DNA of 64,000 bases from Tetracentron sinense (taxonomy: Eukaryota; Streptophyta; Magnoliopsida; Trochodendrales; Trochodendraceae): NCBI GenBank assembly GCA_015143295.1, contig CM026554.1:32129531-32193530 (forward strand), written 5' to 3'. Each line of letters starts with the position of its first letter. Within the stretch, counting starts at the first letter, position 1. A program made the position numbers and the translations under genes. The notes under the pieces were generated by a model. The model worked only from the letters and a program-made list of their open reading frames with translations. It ran no database searches and was not told the DNA's origin. Of the stretch, positions 13,501 through 23,491 are shown piece by piece.

Positions 13501-16500
13501 TCCTGCAATTGTCCTTCTATCAACGGAACTAATTCTAGTGTCAATCACTAATTCTAGTGCTAATCATCAGGGTTGGAAATGCTGGATTTGCACATAACCA
13601 CCACCACCACCCTCCTCCGCCTCCTCCTCATATGGTTAGATCTTCGGTTTGGTCTACTCCTAGGGGTTTTGTTAAACTCAATTTTGATGGATGCTTAATG
13701 TGTACCCATCTAAATCAGTCAGGTGATTGAAGATACTGAGAGCAACAACATTTTGGTCTTTTTGGGTCCGATTGGTGAGACCAACTCTAACCTGGCCCAG
13801 ACATTATGCGACCTTCTATGAATTACTACTGGAGGCGATTCAAGGAAAGCCATTAGTTGGAAGGCAACAATGAGAAAGGGATGTGGAGGATAGGAAGTGC
13901 TAATAGAGAAATTTGTGACTAGGTGGCCCAAAGAAACATCTCCTTCTCTTGGATGCTAAGGTCATGAATTACTTGGCTGACATCTTGGCAAGAGGGGGGG
14001 CAATAGGGATTTTTCTATTTAGTGGAGTGAGCATTCCAATGTAATATTTTCTTTCTTCCCCCTTCTGGGGTTGTACTTGTATTTATCTTCTATCATTTTG
14101 AATAAACTCTTGCCTCGTAATTGATCCAATAAGTACTACTACTTCATACAATTTTAACCTTCTTCATCATGCCTTATCCCCACTATTTGGGGTCACCAAC
14201 ACAAATCATGTCCCCCATTCTAGTCTATCAAGAGCCATGTCTTTGGTTGGAGCATGTGCTGTAAAATCTTTTAGCACCAAGTCCATTATATTGTAAAAAT
14301 AATAAAAGTTTAAACTTTTTATAATTAGTATCTAATTTACGTAAAAGCATTAACAAATGGTACATGGATTCCATGAAGGATCTTCAAATCCATGCCAAAC
14401 GGGTTTGCAATTTTTGTGTGTTTCTTTCCATAAACAATATAAATTTGCAATCTCTTGCATTTATGCATCTATACTAGATGAATATTGATACACCCTACAT
14501 GTAAGGCTGTAAGTGTGTCTGTATGTTTACAAGATATGTGTGCCCATGACATATGCTATTTAACTTGTCTTCCTTTATCCAGATCACTGTCATAGGATCA
14601 TATGGAGTCATGAGTGAATTGCCAGGCATGTTCTAACATTTTCTACAAAATCACTGAATGCATCTCGATTTTCGAAGAGTTCAGCAGGGCACAGAGATAA
14701 GGGTTGGGTGTAGGTTTAGGAACGAATTGGTGGTGCAATTAGGTTTCTGGGCTTGAGGTTTGTTATGGGAGAAATTAGGAATAATAGGTGGTTGTTTTAT
14801 AAGTAGGATTACGATAAGAATTAGCATTCAGTTGGTTGCTGGTTTATGAACTGGTTATAGGGTTCAAAATGGCTTATGGCTGTAAGAGTAGGGCTATAAG
14901 AGGAAAAGATCAAGGACAAATCACAGATTAGTCAAGGCACCACCGATCCTAAATCCTAATTGGGGGTTGAATAGGAAACCCAAGGCATCATTTGGGTAAG
15001 ACTATTTGGCCCATAGTCAATTATAAGATATTATTGGCCAAATATATAATAATTAGCCGCATAAAATACACATATTTGGTTAACTTGCTTAAAAAATCAA
15101 TAATTTAACTAGACATCTGACAAAAAGAGCAGCGAAGAAAAGTATAAATTAAATAATAATTAACTTTTTTTCAAATTATTTTTACCATTTATAATCGGTA
15201 AAACCACTTTCAATTACGTATAATTGACTATTTCTATTAGTAACCAGACACGATTATTTAGGCCCTAGTCAATTGTAACTTGTAATTGGTTTTATTAATG
15301 ATAATCAGTGAAAAGGAAATTTAACCCAAACGGCCCCTAAGTAAATGGGATATGAGAAAGAAAAAGCTATGATAGAGAGAGAGAATGAAGTAGAATCACA
15401 CTATTTTGAAATTAAATGAGAGGAGTTGCAAAATTGAGCAACAACATTGATGAAGTTGCACCACCAAAAGAGAGGAGTCACTCCTCTCAAGCAAACATGC
15501 TTGTAGCAAGATTTGAAATAGCTTTATCTTTTGTCCATCCAATGATCCAAAGACAGAATAACATGGTTTTAACAAAAGAAACATGCATCAAAGTTGACTT
15601 ATTAAATTTGATATCGAATCAAAGTAGATAACTCCTTTTAGAAGCAACAACTTTTACTTGTTGGAGAAGAAAGAATAATGAGTAATGGAGCCTCGGGCAT
15701 GCGGGCCATCAAGCTTGTTATTGGCTTGGGCCTGGGTGTGGACATGTACCAGGCTAGGGTTTGATGGTAAGCCCAGGCCTGATTATGGGCTTGTTCCCAG
15801 GGTCTTTGGTTGTAGACCTTGTACAAACTTGAGCCAATCAACCCCCCCCCCCCCCCCTTCCCCTTTTTCTCTGCTCAAGAAACCTAGCTCTGTCGACTTA
15901 ATGTTCGGTACCTGTCAGAGGTCAGGAGATCTCGTACAATGGTCCGCTTTGTTTATACTTTATTGTTTCTCCTCACACCCACACCAAATTGCAGTCTTCA
16001 CCAAGTAAGCAATGATTATTTCATTTTTTTTCAATTGCAGATTGTGCCTTTTTCAGTCTTAGTAACGCTGATACACTCCAAAAAGCTTACGAAAGTAGCT
16101 ACCCACTCAACATATACCTTTTAGTCATCTTTCCAGTAAACTCAAACTTCTAACTTAACTCCCTTTGCTCACTCTTCCATTTTTTTTTTCGTTATTGCAG
16201 GAATAAAATTAAATAACAGAAAGGTACAGAAGCTGGTTCACCAATAGGTGAACGAATGGGAAAACAAAAAAGAAGACAGAATACAAGACATGGACAGCTA
16301 CAAAGGGGAAAACTACACAAAATAAAAACCAATTACTAATGAGAACAAAGCAGGTCAACCTAGCTCATCAATGTTCAGAGTCCTCAGTAACATACAAAAT
16401 ACACATGATACTTTAAGGAAACTTAGGAAACATTAGGGAAACGTCGAAAATCTAAGATGATACTTTAGGAATTGAATACTTAAGCATAAATACACATTTA

Positions 16501-19500
16501 GAATTTATTACATAACAAAATACAAGCATGTATAGCATCAAATGTGAAAATCATGTCAAATGGCAAGCAATGTCTTAACTCTTAACTGTGAATCCAAATG
16601 TGCACATGACTGGGTGTTATACAGCAATACATTCAAAAAGAAATATCACAAGATTACACATATAAACTCTCAAGTACAAACTCATAAGTCATAACTACAT
16701 AGCTTCGATGTGGCTTGAAGTCATAATTCCTCTCTCTACAAATTGTCTGCAAAAAATTCTTGCCCTACGTAATGGCAATATTGAGCTCAAAACATATAAC
16801 TGTGGTACCAACTAGTAATCGGGTATACTATTGAATATATTGCTCATACTATCGAGCATCAATACCTACAAGCACCCCTTACTTTGGGCATGGAAACAAA
16901 ATACAGATTTTTTTCAAAAAAAAGCACATATTTTACGCGTATACTTGGTCAACCAAAATATACACCATTTTAAACCCGTGAAATTAAAAAAAATGTGTAT
17001 TGCCATATTATTTGCGAATTTTGTGTATTTTACATTTAAAACACGTTCTGTTGAGAAAAAGGTGAAAACAATGTAACCCTTATTTGCAGTTATACTTAAA
17101 CTAAAAGGGCATTTTAGTCATTTGGAGCTTAAAATTCCTTTACCCTCACGAAACCGTCTCCAGCACTCAGGTACCTCTCTCTCTCTCTCTCTCTCTCTCC
17201 ACTCTCTCTATCTCACTTTTCTGTCTCTCCCTTTCTAGTCTCTATTTCTCCTCTCTCATTCTCTCTTTCTGTCTCTCCACCCTCTTCTCGCTCACCCATC
17301 TCTCCACCCACTCTGGTGTCATTTGCATGTGCTCAAGGTGACCTGTGGCTCTCCATGAGTTATCCTTCATGTTTGGTTGAGTTTTCCTCCGACACTCATT
17401 AAGACCGTTTAGATACATTACATATACTTAAATCTAAAATGAGATCCAAAGCTTATTCCGTCAATGACTGAAGAATAACAAATTTTTATGGACATTTTCA
17501 AAGTTGTAAGGGTACTTTTAAGGATTTCAAATTGTCTATAAGAATATATCAAAATTAAAAGTGCATTTTAATTATTTGATAGGTAGAAGTTTTTAAAGTG
17601 AGTGTTAAAGCTCATTCAACTATCTTAATTAAGCTCGGACCTGGGAGCTTGATGGGCCAGACCTTTTAAGCATGTTAGCTGGTCCGGTCGGATGTGCAAA
17701 TAACATGTACCCAAACAAGCTTTACTGCTGAAATCCATCATTAAGCTCTATTAGACCTTAGCGGTCCCAAACACTGACTAAGTCCTTCTCCACAAAATAG
17801 GATGACAACTCTTGGTGCGCTCCAATAAATTGATAATATCATTCCATCTCCGAGTCATTCTTATCCCTTTCCGAGCTCAAATCCCATAAAATGTCACCCT
17901 AAAACACTAGAGAGAAAAGCAGCTACATTAGCTTCTCTTTTTCTGCAAAATTGTAAAGTCCCAAATTTCAATCTCAAAGATTTTGAATGACACCAAGCAT
18001 CATTCCAACAATTAACCTCCTTCCACGAGCCCACCTTAAAGATAATGTGTTTGGAAAAAAAACAGAACAGAGATTCAAAAAGCACTTCCACACTCCCCTC
18101 CTAACTACCTTCCAACTACTATCCAAGAATCAAAGGCCGAAAACGTCCCCACAATAACCTTCCTCCACATACTATTTTCCTCGAACCTCCGTAACCACTT
18201 ACCAAGCATAGCTTTGTTCATGTCCCTCAACAGTCTCAAACCCAAACCACCTTTGGTCTACATATGTTCTTCTTTTCATAAATACATGATAGTTTATGGT
18301 GTTATCCTTGTCATTCCATAGGAAATTCCTTTGGATCTTCTCAGTCTTGCCCATCATCAAAGTAGGGATGGTTTATAGATAAAGGAGTTGAGCAACACCG
18401 ACTTTCAACCCATATAGCTACAAAATACAAGAATATAATATTATATTGAGGTCAATCTAGTACTATTGTAAGCAAGAATTGAAACCTATTAATGGACTAC
18501 AATCAACACCAGTATAATAAAATAAATGTTCAAATGACCAATTTTCCAACTTGGTTACTCAATAAATTCTAACCAAAATCAACATAAAAAAGTCAAGAAA
18601 GGTCTCTCTTGTCCAAGTTAAAAGCTTAACGAAAATCCTATGGATCTCAAAAACCTCAAAGAGTTACTTTGTAGGTAGTTTGTGAATCCCATCGTCAAGA
18701 GTTTAGGTCATGATAGACATATCAACCTTAAGAAGTTCCAACAGGATATGTGTGTCGCTTAATGATCAACTTTGTAACTGTAATTTCAAAATCGTATATG
18801 AAGAGTTTTGCATGGACAAAGTTCAAATGAAAAGTCACATTGTTTGAACTTCAAAGTAAAATTGCTCTAACCAATATTCTGCCACAATAGAATGAAATAT
18901 GTATTTTTAGAGAAGAAGCTAATGACATTTATGGGGATCATATTATAATAAAACATGAAGAGCTCACCGTCATCCATCGACACCTTAGAGCAACATCACG
19001 GACAGTCTTGTTGCGCAATGTAGCTGCGATCTTGATGTACTTCATGATATTTGGTTCAACGGCATATCTAAGAATTTCATACCGATAAAAAAGAAGTTCA
19101 TGTAAGACAATCAATATATGCAGCACTAACCACATAAAGAAAGGAGGGAGTACAAAGAAGTTATTAGTGAATTATCAATGGCACAGTGGTCCACTAAAAT
19201 GAGGAAATTCACATACAATATTAAAGCAACAAAATATTGCAGCATACTAGACCAATGTAATCTAAATGGTTAAAAAAATAAAAATAAGGGAGGGAGAAAC
19301 AGCAATTACTATTTTTTTGATCGGTGAGAAACAACAATTGCTATTGAAGAACTTATTCAATTCTAAGTATATTGGGATTGAAGTACGTGAATAGACAAAC
19401 TGCGTTTTGGTTGAGATGAGAAGAATAAAGTATCTACAGCCAAGCAACTCCTAATATAAGTAAAAGAAAGCACATCCCGCATGTGTTCGCTCTTTAAAAT

Positions 19501-20299
19501 CGGCAAAGGATAAAACATCATAACTTTGGAAGTAAACCATACGCAGAAATTCGAGCAGCAACCAATGTTCCATTTTTACTGTTGTATGTTCCATTTTTAT
19601 TGTTGCTAACTGCTAAAACTAAATCATTTGTGACTCTACTACTCAATCTACGATAATGGTACAAAGATTCCCTTTTCTCAAGACATTCTTCTTTCATTAG
19701 CAGCTACTAATGTGTAAATTACAGCCAGGTCTTAGACTTCAGCCATCATAACAATATTCAGCGAAAAACTTCTATCCAAACCATAAGGATAAAACAGATC
19801 CTCACAAAAAATTATTATAACAGCTTGGCATAAAGACCTTTCCTGATGCAATTCATAGTTATGGCTAGTTCCTCAATCACAGCAGCATAAACCAAGAAGT
19901 AATTAATTACAGACGAGAAGAAACCATAAAACATATTAGAGATAGAATTGAGCAAAAGCGAGAGGACAAAATAAAATTGAAGCAAACTACCTACTTGACA
20001 AGACCTTCCTCCAATATGCACTGTTCTTCGACGGACCACTCACTAGCCAACCCATTATCATGCTTGTGCCCTGGCACTGAATCGAGATGAAGGCCACCCG
20101 AGGAATTCCCAGCTGGATTCATTCCCGGGTTGTTTATGATGCTGGAATTCCCACCCAAGATCATCCCTGCCGTACCGTTTATCCCAAGGGAACTCCCCAT
20201 AGGAATCATCCCAGATATGCCGTTTATTGCACCCGATTGAAACGAAATCGCATGTTGATTCAATGCAGAAGCCATAATTGCATCGTGGTGAAAGCCCAT
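4482..20299 (-). CDS. DUF3755/SANT-like nuclear protein, five exons, 3' end missing
   Basis: Five exons on the minus strand join in frame: 20299-19995, 19067-18968, 12152-12084, 6104-5990 and 4558-4482 (305+100+69+115+77 = 666 nt, 222 codons), all with GT donors and AG acceptors. The protein has a low-complexity Gly/Ser/Met/Asn-rich N-terminus. A SANT/Myb-like segment follows at about residues 86-135 (SEWSVEEQ, then EPNIMKYIKIAATL and TVRDVALRCRWMT across exons 1-2). Next come a basic stretch (KRRKPEE, GKK) in exon 3, HNDRMSFEG in exon 4 and TRNLLDENAQVFSQI in exon 5. This order matches plant DUF3755 proteins such as Arabidopsis At3g07565, recalled rather than searched. The family is plant-specific and probably nuclear; its biochemical role is not established here. 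The ATG at 20299 has a good context (AAACATGGG). The conserved C-terminal segment (about 40-50 residues) was not found and probably lies beyond base 1. Introns are 927, 6815, 5979 and 1431 bp. Confidence 0.88.
4800..5128 (+). mobile_element. 5'-truncated copy of the 1.6-kb hAT-like element
   Basis: Aligns directly with 8,780-9,264: ACTTAGCTAAGTGAC versus ACTTGGCTAAGTAAC, CTTCATTTAGTTTG versus CTTCATTTAGTTTT, and the same right end GATATTTTGAACCATG. The left part is missing. It lacks the retroposon that interrupts the longer copy near 8,930. Confidence 0.65.
5135..5392 (-). mobile_element. LINE RNase H fragment
   Basis: On the minus strand the frame reads FEICHAPREANRAADFLSKL, the C-terminal part of a LINE/plant RNase H domain (consensus HVPREANRVADALAK). 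It is a short remnant inside DUF3755 intron 4. 5,392-5,989 has only a MITE-like end at about 5,555-5,620 (GGAGAAGTTTATCCAAACAAGCCC). Confidence 0.6.
5990..6104 (-). CDS. DUF3755 gene, exon 4
   Basis: This 115-nt exon begins after CTTCAG and ends before GTTCGT. It encodes a Ser/Pro-rich stretch followed by MPHMEHNDRMSFEG, the most conserved piece of the C-terminal half in plant relatives. It starts in phase 0 and leaves one base, which exon 5 completes as a Gly codon. Confidence 0.87.
6105..7400. other. Intron 3 of DUF3755 gene, mostly unassigned
   Basis: Mostly AT-rich. A LINE-like 3' terminus is at about 6,900-6,975: CCCCAAGTATTTGGGATAAGG followed by a (GAT)n-type tail, as on plant RTE-type elements. 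Nothing else was recognised. Confidence 0.4.
7405..7557. mobile_element. 153-bp MITE
   Basis: Terminal inverted repeats GGCTCCTCTTGGTTAGCAAA on the left and, reversed, GGCTCCATTTGGTTAACAAG on the right flank an A/G-rich then T/C-rich interior that folds back. The target duplication is unclear. Confidence 0.55.
8426..8640 (-). mobile_element. LINE 3' end inserted in the hAT-like element
   Basis: Starts with a T-run then GATCGGTAATCCAAG, which is the reversed A-tail and 3' terminus (CTTGGATTACCGATC) common to L1 pieces in this window. The right limit is uncertain. Confidence 0.5.
8926..9080 (-). mobile_element. Second LINE 3' end inserted in the hAT-like element
   Basis: T-run followed by ATCGGTAATCCAAGC. 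The related copy at 4,930-4,945 runs uninterrupted through the same point (TTCATTTAGTTTGTTTTTAG), so it is an empty site. Confidence 0.6.
9273..10609. other. Intron 3 of DUF3755 gene, unassigned
   Basis: No intact frame, RNA gene or clear repeat end was recognised. The sequence is moderately AT-rich. Confidence 0.35.
10624..11420 (+). mobile_element. 5'-truncated L1-type LINE with 14-bp target duplication
   Basis: Identical AAGGTCAGATGAGA lies at 10610-10623 and 11419-11432. The insert encodes the end of LINE ORF2: a zf-RVT region in two frames (CRVWSGSKHARFSINSLFRS; CFLCLKAEESVDHLFLHCP at 10,924-10,980), then AIAWMVWKERNLRVFED and a stop at about 11,280. The 3' end is TTTATCGATAAAAAAAAAA. 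It sits in DUF3755 intron 3 in antisense orientation. Confidence 0.9.
11433..12083. other. Intron 3 of DUF3755 gene, unassigned
   Basis: AT-rich sequence between the LINE and exon 3. No feature was recognised. Confidence 0.35.
12084..12152 (-). CDS. DUF3755 gene, exon 3 (basic micro-exon)
   Basis: This 69-nt exon encodes 23 residues, mostly Lys/Arg/Glu (SGKRRKPEEHN and GKKIKDRK). The acceptor ends ...TACACAG and the donor is GTAATT. It keeps phase 0 on both sides and sits alone between introns of 6.8 and 6.0 kb. It probably supplies a nuclear-localisation-type basic patch, which is inferred from composition. It is too short for ordinary ORF detection. Confidence 0.85.
12164..12213. repeat. 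Perfect 25-bp tandem duplication just upstream of exon 3
   Basis: TTGATAGCTAAGCAAATATTAGAGC-type unit in two exact copies (12164-12188 and 12189-12213). On the gene's strand it occupies about 11-60 nt before the exon 3 acceptor, the branch-point zone, and duplicates candidate branch motifs (CTCTAAT, GCTTAG). Confidence 0.85.
12214..13560. other. Intron 2 of DUF3755 gene, unassigned
   Basis: No intact gene. A possible MITE left end lies at about 12,570 (GTGTTTTAAAAGGCGTGAG), without a matching right end. The rest is unassigned. Confidence 0.35.
13600..14130 (+). mobile_element. LINE RNase H remnant with 3' end
   Basis: Plus-strand pieces read VKLNFDG-like near 13,675 and a broken FSWMLRS..NYLADILARG-like stretch near 13,945-14,000, typical of the RNase H domain at the end of L1 ORF2. 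A T/C-rich 3' tail follows. 14,150-14,235 carries a reversed RTE-type terminus (CCTTATCCCCACTATTTGGGG). Confidence 0.6.
14984..15336. mobile_element. MITE with GGC...TTTGGGT termini
   Basis: The left end GGCATCATTTGGGTAAG pairs with the reversed right end GGGGCCGTTTGGGTTAA. Subterminal AGTCAATTATAAG and AGTCAATTGTAAC are also repeated. The exact limits and target duplication were not resolved. Confidence 0.45.
15340..16180. other. Intron 2 of DUF3755 gene, unassigned, with C-run
   Basis: Contains a C-homopolymer at 15,842-15,857. Local open frames are GC-rich and not protein-like. 14,236-14,983 is likewise unassigned. Confidence 0.35.
16183..16400 (-). mobile_element. LINE 3'-terminal fragment
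   Basis: A T-run followed by CAGGAATAAAATTAAATAAC and GTTCACCAATAGGTGAAC. The same palindrome-like GTTCACCAATCAGTGAAC precedes the A-tail of a plus-strand LINE end at 61,415-61,475, so both are the same 3' terminus. Confidence 0.5.
16400..17780. other. Intron 2 of DUF3755 gene, unassigned, with (CT)n
   Basis: Contains a pure (CT)n microsatellite at about 17,176-17,199 and a CT-rich stretch to about 17,300. No gene was seen. Confidence 0.4.
17780..18420 (-). mobile_element. LINE reverse-transcriptase C-terminal remnant
   Basis: The minus strand reads MGKTEKIQRNFLWND-like near 18,345-18,300, then VGSWKEVNCWNDAWCH near 18,030-17,985. These correspond to the LWKNFLWGG and GSRIRFWEDRW steps of L1 ORF2. 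Frames are broken. Confidence 0.65.
18421..18967. other. Intron 2 of DUF3755 gene, near exon 2 donor
   Basis: No feature was recognised beyond the GTGAGC donor at 18967-18962. Confidence 0.4.
19068..19994 (-). other. Intron 1 of DUF3755 gene
   Basis: A 927-bp intron between donor GTAGGT and acceptor CTTAG. It holds a small T-run plus GATCGGTGAG (about 19,313), possibly a LINE tail scrap. Otherwise it is ordinary. Confidence 0.6.
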
Positions 20300-20905
20300 G
20301 TTTGGCTCACCCCTATGCCCCCCAAATCCCTACCAAGCCATAATCAACCTGAATCCCTAATACCCGAATCCTAATTCAAAACCAAATAATTTGCCGGATA
20401 TTAAACCCTGGAAATATTAAAAGATACATAATTGTTGCAGAAATAACCTTCAGTGAATCCACTGTAAGAGACCACCCTACAGAAGCCGGGGAAATTACTG
20501 CAACCCCAAGCTCTCAAAACTCAATCCAAAACACCCCGATTGGAAATCAAAACCCTAATTTCCAACCTCAAAGTCTCCTATAAACACTCAAGAACATCAT
20601 CTTTTACCCCAAATCTTCACTCAACTCCTTGAAACCCTATTTTACCTCTGGACCTTGAAAACCCTCAAATCCGCCCTTCTAGACCCCCCAAAATGAATAA
20701 AATTGCAGATAATTGAAACCCTAACGGCACGAATTAAGACATTACAGAGTTGATGGAAAAGGAGAGAGAAAGGTAAGAAAGAAATCATACCTTTCTCTGC
20801 AAAACCCTAATTGGTTGGCCTTTACTGACTCTTCACTACTACCACTCAGAAATCATCCAATCGGAAAATAGGGATGGAAATGGTTTTGGGGATTTAAATA
20901 ATTGA
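20300..20905 (-). promoter_or_regulatory. 5'UTR with probable intron and core promoter of the DUF3755 gene
   Basis: Upstream of the ATG the minus strand shows a plausible 5'UTR intron. There is a donor GTATGATT near 20,798 after GCAGAGAAAG, and an acceptor TTTCCAG near 20,411 before GGTTTAAT. A TATA-like ATTTAAAT lies near 20,893-20,902. Transcript ends cannot be placed from sequence alone. Confidence 0.4.
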
Positions 20906-21303
20906 GTGTTGCAGATCTTGGAATTTAGCAACAGTGCGAATCCCCATAAGCATTTGATGCCAATTATTGTCACCTTTTTTCTTGATTTTTATAACATTTT
21001 TTATTTTTTTATTTATTTTTTTTTCCCCCGATCCTTCGTGCGTTTTTACGCTTCTTTTTTTATTTTCTTCATGATGCTTTTTAGTTTTCTTTTACTTCTT
21101 ATTATGATTCCTGCAACTACCATGGTTGAGGTTGAGTTCGTGCGCCGCCCATCTTTTTGAACTACAACTTCAGCCATTTTGATGCGGAAAGAGACTTTTC
21201 TAATTTTTATGGAGCAGTAATCCTGTCCTATGGCGAGCAGCGGACTATTGCTCATCGCCCTCACAAAGCACTTTAAGGCTGCGTTCTTTTGGTGAAACAT
21301 TCA

Positions 21304-21445
21304 TGTTATGTTTGGTTGCTGAGAAAATATGTGAAAATATGGAAAAGAAAAGAAAATTTTGAATTTGTAATACCATTCTTAGTTGTGTTTTGCCCAAATT
21401 TCTTTTTCATGTTTTCCCTTATTTTCTCGACAATCAAACATAGGG
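21304..21445. mobile_element. Tourist/PIF-like MITE, copy 1
   Basis: About 142 bp. The left end TGTTATGTTTGGTTGCTGAG pairs with the reversed right end CCCTATGTTTGATTGTCGAG. The interior GAAAAGAAAAGAAAATTTTG folds against a TTTCTTTTTCATG-type arm. Same family as 26,921, 40,156 and 21,830. Confidence 0.75.
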
Positions 21446-21564
21446 TTAAAGTCTGGAACATTAATATTTTGGAACAAGAGACAAGAGTATGGGATGAGAG
21501 GGGAGCGAGTTTCTAACCTTTTTATACAATGGTATATCATATTAACGGAATTCAAATTAATTAG
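21446..21564 (+). repeat. Dispersed repeat shared with the right edge of the window
   Basis: Shares AACATTAATATTTTGGAACA, GGGATGAGAGGGGAG, GTTTCTAACC and TTCAAATTAATTAGA with 63,885-64,000 in the same orientation. The family is unknown. 21,565-21,825 is unassigned. Confidence 0.7.
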
Positions 21565-21827
21565 AAGTTCTACAACAATGGAACTTAAAAAATCCAAATA
21601 TTTTGGTGGAACTTAAAACTTGTAGAACTTATGTACTCTATGAAATAACATAGTTTTAGACATTTAAGTAAAATTAGGCATGAAACAATTAAAGTTCTAG
21701 ACTTTAATAGTTCCACAAAAAGAACGAGTCTAACTATTCTTGCACTATGGTTAATAAGTTTTAATCCCCCGGGTTAATATTTTTTTATAAAAAAATAAAA
21801 TTAGATGCTTTAACACTAGTCCTACGG

Positions 21828-21962
21828 TTGTTGAGAAAATAAGTAAAAACATAGTAAATGAAAAACAATTGGACAAAACACAACTAAAGTTTGTATTAGA
21901 AATCAAAAAAAAATAATTGTTTTTTCCATGTTTTCACCTATTTTCTCGACAACCAAACATAG
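21828..21962. mobile_element. Tourist/PIF-like MITE, copy 2 (decayed left end)
   Basis: The interior and right end (CTATTTTCTCGACAACCAAA, then CATAGC) match the other copies. The left end begins only at GGTTGTTGAGAAAAT, so the terminus has eroded. Confidence 0.65.
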
Positions 21963-22321
21963 CTTAAATCTTAACCACAAATAAAGGAAGTTGAAAATAG
22001 GACATGCATGCGGCGAGAAAGGGGAGACAAGACACCTTCCTTCACTCCACTAGCGATGAGATGATTATTTTCCTTCTTATGTACCGGTTAGTAACATCTT
22101 CCCAGGTTATACCTAGGGTTGTGAATGGATCGGGCCGGGTTTGATTAGGCCCGATTCTAAATGGACTTGATATATATAAGCCCGAGTCGTAACTTTTTTA
22201 GCCGGACTTTATTATTAATAAATCTGATTATTTCTATCCAATTAATATATTACTATATTACTAGTGGGTCACACGTAAGAGAGAGGAGAGGAGGAAAGAG
22301 ATAGGGAAGAGGGACCCTAGT

Positions 22322-22743
22322 GAGGGGCATTTGGGGAAAAAATTTAAAGAATATTTTAGCTATAAAAACTCGAGGAACATTTTAGGTACAAAAAAATTGT
22401 GAGGGACACGTTGGGTATATAAACATGACGTAGGGACATTTTGAGAACCCAAAAGCTTTAAGAGTATTTTGGGTATAGAAAAATTGATGGCATTTTGGGT
22501 ATATAAAAAATTGAGAGGCATTGCAGAAATAAAGAAAATGAAATATGGGCAAACTTGATGAGCATTTCAGGTTTAAAAATTTGTGAGGAGCATTTTGGGT
22601 ATATAAATTTGACTTGAAGACATTTGAGAACTAAAAAATATTAAAAAAATTCTGACTATAGAAAAAAAAATTGAGGGTATTTTAGGTACAAAGACCTAAC
22701 TTAAGGACATTTTGAGAATAAAAAAACTTTAAAGACATTATGC
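22322..22743 (+). repeat. Degenerate tandem array, ~88-bp higher-order unit
   Basis: At least three units (about 22,409-22,491, 22,590-22,677 and 22,679-22,740) share TTTTGGGTATATAAA, TTGACTTGAGGACATTTTGAG and AAACTTTAAAGACATT. Smaller fragments lie between. Strong AT bias. 21,963-22,321 and 22,744-23,296 hold nothing recognised. Confidence 0.65.
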
Positions 22744-23311
22744 CAAGAAAATAAATAAATATATTTTTAATAATAAAAGAACATGATCCAACCAGACCAG
22801 TCGAACCGAGAATTGGTCATCCAGGCAGTTCAACAGTCAATCCGATTACGAAAATATTATTTTATATATTAATAAAGGGCAGTTTTAAGATTATATTAAA
22901 TTTCAAACAACTTTTTAAGTCTCCTATATTTTTGATGAAAAAGTCCTCGAGATTAATAAAAGCTAAAAGTAAAGGGTAGTTTGAATTAAGTAAAATTTAG
23001 TATACGTTTCGAACCCATATGTATAAGAGTAATTTTGGAATTAACTAAAATTTAATCAATCATTGAACCAAGGAAATGGTAGTTTTGGAATTAATAAAAC
23101 TTCAATCAGTGTTAAACACGTCCATCCTCATTGTACTAGTAAATATATTATATATTTTGCACAACTTCTATATGTATAGATAGCATATAATTGAGTGTTA
23201 GCCATAGGGCGTCCACCATACAAGGCTTCCTTTCGAATTTTTTTTTTACTATTTCGGATATGGTTTGAACTTTTTTACCACAAAAGGCTTCTATAGCACT
23301 CTTGTAAATAA

Positions 23312-23476
23312 TTTTTTTTTAACATGGGTATCATGGGCTAGACTTAGACTAATCTCACGTGATGCATTGGGAAACCCCCACGTCATACATCCGATATTGA
23401 GGAGAGCCAAATATCGACCTCGAGAACTCTGGGTTTATGGTTCGTCCTTCGGTCACTGGGCTACACCCCAGGAGTT
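23312..23476 (-). mobile_element. tRNA-derived SINE with target duplication
   Basis: Flanked by CACTCTTGTAAATA (23297-23310) and CACTCTTGCAAATTA (23477-23491). Reversed, it begins near a pol III A-box-like GTAGCCCAGTGACCG, has a B-box-like stretch (CTCGAGGTCGATATTTGG) and ends in an A-tail (T-run at 23,312). Confidence 0.75.
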
Positions 23477-23491
23477 CACTCTTGCAAATTA

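Noticed and set aside
14600-14630. Possible last DUF3755 exon (MPGN-like on the minus strand)
   Set aside because: It lies between exons 2 and 3, out of order, and lacks the expected neighbouring residues.
15685-16008. 107-codon ORF rich in Ala/Trp/Pro
   Set aside because: It crosses a C-homopolymer and has no recognisable domain; it lies inside DUF3755 intron 2.
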